A stretch of DNA of 64,000 bases from Apostichopus japonicus (taxonomy: Eukaryota; Echinodermata; Holothuroidea; Aspidochirotida; Stichopodidae), in assembly GCF_037975245.1 (NCBI RefSeq), contig NC_092575.1, forward strand, positions 8,526,001-8,590,000, read 5' to 3'. Positions 23,201-35,200 of the stretch are shown here, piece after piece. Position numbers and translations under genes: made by a program. The notes beneath the pieces were generated by a model that did no database searches, was not told the origin of the DNA, and saw only the letters and a program-made list of their open reading frames with translations. The stretch's first letter is position 1. Every line of letters starts with the position of its first letter.

Positions 23201-26200
23201 TAAATCTACTGTTATAGCCTTAAATTCATTGTACGCCGTACTGACAGATTTTTGAAGAGGCCAAACTCTGTAATTTGATGGTTATTTCAAAACGGATGAT
23301 TTTAGGTTCGGCTGCTATGGAAGTTAGTAAAAGGCTAAAACCATTACATCTGGCCTGGCCTATAATGAAGTTGCACTTACTAGCCTACTGTATACAGATA
23401 CAGTAGACCTTACTAGGTCTTTAGACCTAACATTAAATGCCTTTAATGTTAGATTAGCCTCAAATGCGACATCAAGCAGTAAAACACTGACTAGCAAGAT
23501 CGTTTGCTCATCCACTGAAGGGTTTGGAAGAAATTCAAATCTGGGTTAAAATGTTATGGTAATGCCAGTACGGAGTTGTTTGAATACAGTTAACTGTTTA
23601 TGTGCGATGATTACACGTTGCTGTGCAGTGGTGAACGGAGTAGTACAGTATGTACTAGTACAGCACATAAGACAATGGCAAAGCACAGGGGGAATGTAAA
23701 CAGCTGATATGACCTTTATACGCCTGCGCAGTATATTAATCTCGCAAACAGACGTTCTGAAATGTGAATGCGTCTTGTTCTTAACTACAGTAGTTAATCC
23801 TCCTCGCCGACTTAATATCAATAATCGCCCAGGTTGCATTCTTAAATGTGAACAAGGCCTACTGTAAGAGACCATCTGGAGCAACAATCTAGAGTTAAAT
23901 GAGTTTTCACTCTATAAAGGTTAGTTGTTTGTAATTGGTTGTTAAAGGCATTGAAGACTCGCCCCAAACCGTGTGCGGCCATCTGAAAAATGTAACTTTC
24001 TGTTGCTTGCAACTGACGTTTTGTTCGTGTCGCTACAAAGTGCAGACAGTAATGAAACGTGATACCTTGTTATCTTTAGCTGGACCTGAGATGTCCATCA
24101 CTGTATCGTTTGTACAATGTGCTGTGCTGTACAGTAGCTGTACTGACTTACACTAGTGTCTATTAACGATGGTAGCAAGCTGTGTGTGTATTTTCTGGGA
24201 TCGATGGTGGTGTCTAACACTTCTGTTACACCTCATCGAAACTAGGTCAGATTACCAGCATTAGACGTTTCCTTTTGCACCAGTCTTCACTCTTCACACC
24301 CTTTAAGAAAAGGGAGGGGAATTCCCTGTTCAAATTTTATGTATTTTTGGGAAATCTCTTTTCAGACAATTTGCTGTGATAACAACAGCTCATTAAAGAA
24401 GCAATAAGATTCTTTGTTATTGCTTCAAATGTTACAGCAGCAGGTCTACATATTGTGAACAAATATTCTGAACTTTTGTAGGATATTTACCTGGACCAAA
24501 TAGTATAGCCCTCCGTGGTTATAGTGGGAATCATGCAAATTAATGTGTATACTGGTACAGGTCAACATGGTGCAAAATTAAACCTGCGAACATGTACTCA
24601 ACAGCACTGTAGAACTCACAGAAGGTAACATATAACAGCAGCACAAATGTATGCACTAGTAGAATATTTCAGAAATATGCTCAAACAAAGGGATAGTTCA
24701 GTATATTACATGTAAACAATCAATGTCACCTCCGAAACAATAGCAAAGACCACAGGCAGATTGAGCTAATATCTGATAAATTTGTCCCATGTTAATAAAG
24801 TTTTAAGAACTGCATGTTTGGTGATTGTGATCTTTTATGGACAGCACTTCATTACTAATCGATCATTTCATTCAAGTTTATTAATAGCACTAATGTAAGC
24901 AATGGTACGCTATCTCTTGTCCAGAAAGGGGAAAAAGTGGCAAAAAGACACATATTTGTAATTTATTCATCAACTGTGCATGTGAGAGTTTCATTAATAC
25001 TTTGTTCAGTTTGTTACAGTGTTTTCTAAGGTAGATCAAGTCATCCTTTAGCATATGATGGTACACAAACAGCAGATATGTAAAAAATGTAGTGTTAACA
25101 ATATTGTGTCACCTCCGAAACATTAATTAATAGTTTAATTCAAATTAAACATAATTAATAAAAGACCTTTTAAAAGATATTATCATACTGGTTGCTACAC
25201 CTCTACAGAATTACTGTAATATGAGTTTTAGCCAAGGAAGATGTTTATTGGATCAGTAGGGTTCAAATTTCCAACTAACCTGTTTCGGAGGTGACAAGGT
25301 GTTTCGGAGGTGACGCATGTTAACGGAAAGTTAAGAATCTCCCAGAAATTAAAACGACTGGTCATGTTGTCACAACTTTTACTCAAATATTACATTAGGG
25401 GGTGAGGTATATTTTAATAAGTTCAAAATGGCTATACTATTGTTTACATAAATCTTGGGCTGAAGAATGCTTTGTTTCGGAGGTGACGGAAAAGTTAACG
25501 GAAAAGTTAACATTAAATTTGAAATTAACACAATTTTTTTAAGAATTCCAAATGAAAAATATTTTTGGGCCCAGATATTAGACACATTAGTTATTGTAAT
25601 AATGCAACCTTACTTAACAAAATTTACACTGCTTAACTAGAACTTAGTTGCAGTCAAACTTAGGTACCAATTGTTAACGGAAAATGTCACCTCCGAAACG
25701 ACAAAATCTAGCCACCGTTCCTTGGAGAAGGAAAGGAAGGAAACCTGAGGAACACAATTGCATTTTAGTTTGGACACTTGTTGATAATATCAACCAAATA
25801 AGAACTGGAAAATACCTTCCACCAATAAGTACAGGCTCTGACAAAAACAGTGTAGTTGAGAGTGTACGGCTGAACTAGCATATTTTAAGCATATTTATGG
25901 CCACCAAATCAACCTGAAGAAACCGAGAAAGTTCGTTAAGCTACCCAAGGTAGACTTCACTTAGGATGGTCAAATGGCAAAAAATCTAAGAATTCTGGTA
26001 TTTGGTCACTGAGTTACAAAGCAATAAGTGCCAATATTGGAAGTTACACCACTGATTGTGAAAATGACCATATATAAACCCTTATGTTTATACATTTATA
26101 TATACATGTATATATACATGTATATATACATATATACAATGTTTACACATATATACAATGTATATACTATGTTTATACATTTATACATGTATATATACAT

Positions 26201-29200
26201 GTATATATACATGTATATAATATCTTAAAGTACTAATTTAATCCTTTATTTGGTATTTTTCTTTTGACAGTTATGGAGCAAAGCATAGAGCAAGAAGAAA
26301 GTTCGCAAATGAACTCAGCTGATGTCAGGATTAGAAAAACTCAAGTAAGTCTCACAGGTAGTTTAGAGTTTAATATATAAAAATGAACTTTAGAAACCCA
26401 TTGGTTCAGAAATCAAACTTAAGTGCAATAATGATTCTAGGCTTATAAAAAGAATCAAAAGGTTACAGACACATTTTGAATGATGACAGAGAAATTCAGA
26501 AGAAGTAATTCAGGAGAAGTAAGTTATTACAGCACTGATTTCGCTTAATTCCCGTTGAAAAAAAATCAACGATCAATAACAAACGTTGAAAATCGATAAA
26601 AAAAAGTTGAAAATCGGTTAAAAACGAATAATTTCATTGACAAGATTTAGACTACTGCGGGCACGGTTGTCAACGAAGTTTCAACGAAATTTCCACGATA
26701 GTTATCGCGATCAAAAACCGCTTAGGCAATTCTAGACATATCAAGGTTGTGACTTGCGTTGAATCCGTAGTGTAACTACAGCCGTTTTCAGACTCCACCA
26801 GAAGTTGCCGAGGAATATTACAAACGTTACAAAAGTTTGATTGTACTGTAGATAGAGTAAGTTCTGTACTAGGTGTTTGAAAAATGATTTGGCTAGGATA
26901 ATAAAAACTAGTCTTCATCGATCGTAACAAGCACATTCTACGACTCTTAAGTTATAGGCTAGTATTTAACTAAGATAAGTTTAAGTTAACTCACCAAGGA
27001 ACGCAGCGTCAGAAAAACAAGAAATAAAAAAACAAAATATCCACAATGAAACAGTCGTAGCTGGATATCAAAGAGATTTTTATTTCCAATAAATTCCTGT
27101 GTTACTGACGAACTACAGTACCGTTTACTACGAACCGCGCTCACTTTCAAACTTTTCTGAGAGCTCATTCCGTCCAAAAAATCTCCCGCCGGCTTCAATG
27201 CACGCAAAATAAAAAACATCCTGTTATTTTCCCCCTAACCCAAAGTTGCCCGCGAATGCAGATGGACTGCCCTGGTAATTTAGGTCGCAGCCTGGGTCTG
27301 GGTCACCTACAGTATGCTGCTTACATGTGAATTCCCTACCCTGGATATCCCCAGCGACAAAACTTTTTTGAGAGGCTTAGTCCAATCAGAAACCTGGTTT
27401 TGTCAAATTCACGCCTACCATCTGTTATTTAGCATGGTATTTATCTTCGTGGGGGTTTAGCACTGCAGAACCTTTGGCTGGCTGCCTCTAGAAGCAAACA
27501 TTTTTTTACCCCTACTGTTCGTAATGGAATGGATGTAACCTGTAACTAAGTTAATTGAAAACCAAATATTCATTCATATATATATATATATAAGTAGAAC
27601 AATCCAGCAGGGATAAAAAGTTTATCTTGAATGAACCAATCAGAAGTCGTGCTATTAATAAAACTTGAAAACACCTGGCCAGCAAGAGAGTTGCAAACAA
27701 TTGTTTCCATGACTACTAAGAAAATAAAGCAGTGGCTTGGGGCCCACCGTTGGGGAGAATCTGGGGAAAATGAATATATTTTCATTGCTTATTTGAGTAT
27801 TGTATATTGGGGAGAGCTGATCAAACATTACTGGGGAGGGCTTTCAACTGGCCTGACGGCATGTAAATTTAATTTAATGAGAAGGGGGTGTTTTTATGAG
27901 TCTTCCGGTATGCGTCACATGAGAAGTAAATGTTTTGTTTTTTCGGTTTTATCATCGTTTTTCAAGTGGAACAGCTCATAAAATCATATATATATTTGAA
28001 TATCCTTCCTTAGTTTTACTTATCGGGAATGTTTGATAAGGCGTGCAATGCATCGTTCGGAAATGTAATTTAAAGTAGAATTGAAAATGAATGACATAAA
28101 ACAATATCTGTGAAGCGTGTGGAGCACAACTTTGAATATTCGTTGTGAAAGAAACCATAATGAACGCTGTTTACTGTGTAAATAAATTTCGCGGAACTGG
28201 TATTGTGAAATTATGTTCTGCAGCTTACGTCGGAGAAACTCAGAAATAACGTAGGCGGAAAGAGCGCAAGAAAATTACGTATTTAAAATCCCTATACAGC
28301 CGACAAAAGTCGATATCTCATTCTGTTTTTGAGTTATAAGCGATTTTGTGTTTTTGCGATATGGTTTTCAGCTTATTGTCATTCAGTAAGGTCGTTTTTT
28401 GTGTGTGTGTTATCTTGTTCGGAAATGATCCAAAATGAAAGTAATACTGTAACTGTTAAGTTTTTCCACTTCTGGTATAAAATTATTCCATCAAAGTTAG
28501 ACTGAGTAACATGTCTCATGCCAAATCTATATTAAACAAAATAGAAAAAAAATAAGAAGAGAAAACGCCTTTTTGAAAAATGGAAGCGTCCTCGCAGAAT
28601 AGGCGGGGCATCTTTATTTTGCTTCAAGTAACATGTTTTCGCTCAGAAACAAAGTTTCATACTTCAACTCTAATAAAAAACCAAATATACATCTCTAAAA
28701 AATAACTATTTTTCGTAATCTGCAAGTAAACAAAGTTTATATGTCCATTCATTGTTATTTAAATGGTTAAACAGCACTCCAACTTATCTAGAAGGAAGCC
28801 TCGTGGTACATAGCTTGTACTGCAACCTCTCAAGCGGCCTGGCGAAGTTAAGACTTATGTCGCTGTGTTTGGGATTCACAGTTAGAAAACGTCCCCCGTC
28901 AGTTTTCTACATGTTTCTTTGTGTGTTACTACTCATGCAAGTTTGAGAATGGCTCTGTGAATATTCTTACTTTCAAACGACTGTTCCAAAGTCTAGTCGA
29001 TACTAATAAACGAAGTTACGCGTTTTCTGACGTTTCGCGTAACCACATATTGACCTTCTATTTCATTTAAAAACGTATCGTTGAAAATTCCACGAAGGAA
29101 ATGACTGAGATAACCAATTGTTAAAATTCGATAAATTTCGATAAAAATCGGGGAATTTCGATAAAAAACGAAGAAATTCGGTTATTTTCTTTTTACAAAT

Positions 29201-32200
29201 TTCAACGGGAGTTAAGCGAAATCAGTACTGTAGTATGTCTTTTTGATTCCTTGCCAAGGCAAAAGGAATGCATTGGTGATGGTGTGTGTATGGTCTTACT
29301 TTGCATGTGTATCCACACTAATGAGCCAACAGCAGGACAGGACTAGACTGAACTTATGTGACCAGCCATCCTCAATCGAGGCAAAGGCCTATAGGTGGTG
29401 TCGCGTCACTGCCTACAAAGAGACAGCCAAATTTATAATGAACTGGAGAGTTTTGTGTTCCAATTCCTTGGTTCTGGATGTGGTATCCGAGGGTTATCAT
29501 ATAGAATTCACCTCACAGCCTGTAGAGGTAGGGGGAAGGTAGCTCATCCCAGTACCCTTAGACCTCTACCACCACCAAATTCCAGGAACTCCTGAACAAG
29601 GGTGTGGTTGTTAGGAAGATGTGAGAGGAGGGACCCTTCTTCCAATTATCTTTTTTCTTGACAGCAAAAGAAAGGCAAGTCTTGGAGACAGAACTTGAAT
29701 CCGAAACCACTCAAGGGTTTGTCAAAGAGATTTTGTATGAAGACATTATCCATGATCATTCCACCACTCAAACAGGGCATGTGGGCCTTGACACTGGATC
29801 TCAAAGCTGCATACTGATCCACAAAAGCCATCAAAGATTCCTGACCTTCAGTTACCTTTCATTCTGTCAAAAGCACCAAAGGTCTTCACCTTTTTTGATA
29901 TTTTTAGAAGAAAATGTTTGCAACTTGTCGAACCTTTTGCAGATGGATGCAATGCACTCAATAATTCTTTGATTTTGGTTTTTAGGTGAGTGCAGGAAGA
30001 ATGGCATTTATTTCTTTTTTTGTAATGCTTATTTACAAACATACTAACATGTTTACTCTGAATGCTAAGGATTTTTAGGTCTAATTAAAATTGTGCGTTG
30101 ACTAAATAATGTTGAATTGCTGAAAAAAATCCTGAAGTGGTAGCTTGTGGTATGTGGGATAAGGGGAAATTTCAGTGATACCTCTTTCTTACAGTTTTGT
30201 TTTTGCTTGAAATTCTCATAAGGGATATCTGAATGGAGTGGCAGCCACAGTTGTGCATGGGAGGAGCAGTACTTATTTTCCACCAAATTTTAATCTTGAA
30301 CCCCCTTAACCTCGGTTCTACAGTTGATTCTTCAGAAAACAAAACAAAGATCACAAGCTTCTAGGGGCCTCCCAACCAGACATTTATCTGCACTGTTGGT
30401 ACCTTCTCCAACCCTACCCCACCCCCACCAGAAATAGCCTAGCTTCATACACCTCTGATACTGTTATCACTTGGGTCAATTTTGTGTTTAAACTTCCCTC
30501 TCCCTGTGAAAATTCTTCAAAAGGCCCTCAAGTTGTCTATCAGGGTAGAAAATTCAGATTTAAATAATAAACCAGTTTACTGTGGCTTCTGACTGGCACA
30601 CCCAATAAATAAAAAAAAACAGCTATATAAGGATTGCCACCAACTGAGAGCTGCATTACTCAGTTTGCATAGAATCCTGGGTTTTCAAATTTTTATTTGT
30701 GCACATTATTGGATGAAGGCCCTTGAAGATAAAGGACACATGTAGTTAAAAGACTGGCCTACTGATGACATATGAAGAACTGACAAAGGACATCTCATCT
30801 GTGGTTGTGGTTAACACATAAATTGCAAATGTGCAGTAGAGCTCTTGAAAGTGTCCTCAGGGAGTGATTGGCCATGAATAATGTGTAGTTTGACATTTCG
30901 CTCTTTAACTAAGTAATACATTTCTTTTTGCTTAGTGATCTGCTGAACAAAAACACACAAACAGACACAAATCTCCCCACCCATTAGTCCTCGGACGATG
31001 GTAGACTATACTTCCCTCAATCGTTAATTTCATTTGCTATTCTCGATAAAACTATGCTACCATTATAAACAGTTTTATTTTTAGAAGTATTTCTGTACAC
31101 CAATCAAGTAATCAAGGATGTATAGTAAAATAGTCGAACCCTCACGAGCGCTCACATATTGAATGGGGGCGACTGTATTGGCAGACAATGCACATGTGCT
31201 AATGAGCAATGCTCCCAGATATACACATATTGGGAACTCTCACGAACGCACAGTGCCAGATACTCTGTTCTCAAGTAATCATTACCTTCTTTCTTACCCT
31301 TGTAAGTATTTTATCTCCCACTTTACAGCATTCCACCCTGTCCCGTAAGTTTGTTGAAGTCATGACTGATTATAACAGCACCCAGACGGATTACAGAGAA
31401 AGATGTAAGGGAAGAATTCAAAGACAACTAGAAATAAGTGAGTTATTTAGTCTTTAATACTTCCTCTTTATAACTGAATTTGCCCAAGCATACTTAAATT
31501 GCTATTTTTGGATTGAATGTATACCATGTTGATAACAATGAACTATTGATGTCATAGAAGTTTTGTAGCAGACCAGAACAGACCAAACACAGGCAAAAAA
31601 AAATGTTTATTCAACTTTTATTATAACTTTCAAGTGTTGTTACATATTATTAAAAGGTAGCAGTTTGTGCTCCATTTGTTTAATGCAGCTCAGTAGGGGA
31701 TAAAGCAAAGGATGACAGGTAAAATAGTTTCCAGTAATACCCTAAGAAGCTTAGATAACAGGTTTAACTCAACACATCACTCTACATTTAGTTTAGCTTC
31801 AACAATCAACTAAGCCAAAGTGAAACAGGTGTAATACTGGTCAGCGCGCTAACAAATTTTATAAATAAATACAGTAATTACTTTCGTAATTCTGGAGTTT
31901 GTGCGATGAGGCTTCTACAAACAGGTATTTTCCCATCATCACCCTACCATCATTATCGGTCTATTGTGGTAGACATTTATTGTCATGAACAACTTCGAAT
32001 TCGAATCACAGACTTAATGTTCCCTTTATACCAAGAAGGATGAAGTTTGACATCAAGACACATGTGTCTCATCTTTCTCTGCCTTTCCTCCTTTAGAACA
32101 ATGTTTGAACCTCTTTTTAACATGATCTAATGATGGCATTTGGTCTCATTGTCAACACTTCTAACACTCTACCTTGAAAACATGAAAAGCAAAACAAAGA

Positions 32201-35200
32201 GAAGGTAAACAGTTCCCAGACAGGACTTTGAAATTATGATATCTTCCAAACGGACAAAGAATTTACTAAGCTGTTCTTCTTAAAGATCTGTCATATAAGC
32301 CAAAGGTGATGGTTGTGTTTGTATTCATTTAAGGAAGGATTTTCTCTTTGTAATCGAGGAATTTCAAAAGCAATGACATTAACAGCAAACAGACTATCCG
32401 TCTGTTTAGAATCATATGTGAGGATTTGAGGCCATTTGTACCTCTGTGAACCATTCAGTAGTATCTCAACTTCCCGAATGAGTAGATCTGGCATAGACAG
32501 ACTATCGGCATATAAATGTTTTTTACCTTTTCAATGTACGACCTGAAAGTTATGTAGTTCCAATTATATACAATCCACTACACATACAATAGCTTAAGTG
32601 GAAGCACCAGTATATAATACATACAGGTGACTGTAGCGGGAAATGATAACATAAGTGTGCTAACCAACGGACTCTTACATAATCGAAACATCTCGACATT
32701 CTGTATCCTGCAAGAACAGTACCCCCTTCTTGGTTCATCTGTACATTAAGGCAGGACTCAAAAAAATCCTATGCACTGGGTGCTGGGTGCTCCTATTACT
32801 GTATATGGACTATCGAACTTGATGACTGAAAAGCCCATTGGCTACCAACATTCAAATTTGCCAAACTTCACTAGTTGAGCGTTGTATTGCACAAGTGCGT
32901 AAGCACAGTTGAAATTAAACATACCTGCTTACACCTGTCTTGTACTTGGACAAAAATCTGGGAGAGAATCCAAGAAACATTTTACACAATTAAAATTTGT
33001 TAAGGACTGCATTTTTCAGACTTTAAACACACTGAAGTTACCAACAATGCAAGAATTACTCTGTGACATTAAGAAACATTTGCTAAAAACTTTGAAGCCT
33101 ATCACTGACATGAAAAGTGGTTTTGGGACTCAGGAATAAAGGTACAACACATGGAAAACCCTCACTAAATCACTCCAAAAACTTTGTACCCTTTAAAGAA
33201 CTGCAAAGAACATTACAGATGCAGCTATGAGTCCTTAATAAAACCATCAATAGATGATAAAAAAGATTGTGTTATGATAATCAAGTTTGTGTAGGCTATT
33301 TGAAAATGTTCTCCGGCTATCACTATCTCAGGACTAGAAGCAAAATGGTCTCCTACTTTTGAACAATAAGATAGTTGCAAAGCCCGTAATAAAACAACTG
33401 TAGTAAGAACACAGACCTATAGTAGCACATATGTCAGTTGAACTTGATGGACTATTCCATTCTTAGATAACTGAAATAATCTTTGGATCATGTTGTACTC
33501 TTCTTTCTGATACCATGTGATCCAAGAAGCAAACTTCATTCCAAAACAGTTGACATTTAGACAGTTACACTTTGATTCTACTTACCTGATTTGAAAGTTG
33601 AATTTTGTGTAAGTTAGAATAAAGGTGGTAGACAAAATCTCTACTAAGAACAGTATCATGCAAGCAATCTATGCATTTACTCTATTGTAATGCTTTAAGT
33701 ACCATCTCCATTAGCCTGTGAAAGGTTGGCTGTGCATTCATAAGCCCAAAAGGCATTGCCTTCAATGCTGATACAAGCCATATCCCATTGTAAATGCTGT
33801 TGTGTCTTGATCTTCTATAACGGATGATACTAGAACTGTCTCACCTGAATGCTATGGTCTGTATAAAAATTCCTATTGAAAAGTTAAAAATTCTTATCAG
33901 TTTCAAACCCCTGAAAGTATTAAAGTGTTGTCCTTTAACTGGCCACCTTTTACAAATCTTCTCAAACGAATTACATTTGTTGCTCTCCACTTGCTACCAC
34001 CAAACTGTTATGCTAGTCCAAGAATAAAAAAAACTATTGTTCATTGTTTAAAAGTCAGGACTAATTGGAGACTAAACAATCTTTGTTTGTTTTCCAGCTG
34101 GTAAATCTACAACTGATGAAGAACTGGAAGATATGTTGGAAAGTGGAAATCCAGCCATCTTTACACAAGGAGTAAGTGTCAAATGGAGAGGCATGTCTCT
34201 TATTTTAACAGTTATGTATTTCACATGCCCACTGTTTATGGAACACAAAAAGGGCAACATTCTGTGACTATGAGAATAAATAGTGTGGCAACTATGCAGG
34301 CTAGTTTGGAGACCACACAAAGTTGTGTTGTGATGATGGGAATATATCTGTGACAACATCGATCTTGTGATGTAGTGCAAAATCATGCAGGACAAGCTTC
34401 ATATGCAGTAAAAAAATGCCATTGTGAGCAAAAAGAAAAAAATTACAGCTATGTTTTATGTCATACTCCAGAGGGCAAACATCATTTAAGGCTGACATAG
34501 GTCATTTGTGGTCGACATAAGTCAAAGTCCCAAAACCTTTTAAACATGATATCGCCAAAGCTTCATAACTGGATGAACTTCATGATTAGTACTCCAGATT
34601 ATGTAAATCCTTTTACTTCTTTACAGATTATTATGGATACTCAACAAGCTAAGCAAACCCTACGAGACATTGAAGCCCGTCACAATGATATTATCAAGCT
34701 AGAGACTAGCATTCGAGAGCTACATGACATGTTTGTTGATATGGCTATGCTTGTGGAAAGCCAGGTAAGTGAAAATGGCAGTAAATAAGAAGCAATTGTT
34801 AGCTGGTTAGACGCTTAATCTCAAAGTTGATAGCAATTCATTCCTTTCATTAGCATTCAGAGATTTACTAATTTGCAGCAAATAAAGTTTTCTTTCTATT
34901 TTCTGTTAAATATAATCAAAGCTTATTCAGCCATGAAATATGAAATACAGGAAAAACTATAACTTTGACACTTTAACAGTTTCTGTTTAAACATCAATTA
35001 TTAATATTTAGATGAATTGTTTCCAACTTAGTTCTCTGTGGCAGGATCAGAAACATCTTTTTGAATTAGATTTTGTGTTAGTCATCTCAACCTTTATTCT
35101 TGTCTTCCCCAATTTCTATTGTATCTGATTGACTGAACTTGACTCCAATATATATGAACTTCAACCTATCTAGCTAACGGTTGGTAACCTCTTTTGCACT

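Larger units (their letters stand above)
21364..26074. mobile_element. DNA transposon-like element, 4.7 kb, perfect 34-bp terminal inverted repeats
   Basis: 21364-21397 is the exact reverse complement of 26041-26074 (outer end TATATGGTCATTTTCAC, inner end CAGTGGTGTAACTT). A TA target duplication is possible (21364-21365 and 26073-26074), though the AT context makes it weak. Inside are nine copies of a 14-bp motif and a nested 1.04-kb inverted-repeat element. No transposase was recognised. A short frame at 25684-25878 (64 residues, basic N-terminal half) starts on one of the motif copies, but I cannot assign it. Confidence 0.75.
20027..26270 (+). other. Intron 4
   Basis: From left to right: a relic of repeat R (about 20300-20420), an eroded coding-like fragment (about 20440-20960), an inverted pair of tRNA-derived SINEs (21037-21331), the 4.7-kb inverted-repeat element (21364-26074) and an AT microsatellite up to about 50 bp before exon 5. 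Confidence 0.85.
26345..31328 (+). other. Intron 5
   Basis: Contains the 2.7-kb inverted-repeat element (26530-29230), a TTCCTTGCCAAGGCAAAAGG repeat fragment at about 29250 and a reverse transcriptase fossil at about 29380-29890. Nothing recognised in 29900-31320. Confidence 0.85.

Noticed and set aside
26560-26640. CRISPR-like or satellite array of TTGAAAATCGATAAA words
   Set aside because: The spacing is irregular and the words are confined to the subterminal parts of an inverted-repeat element.
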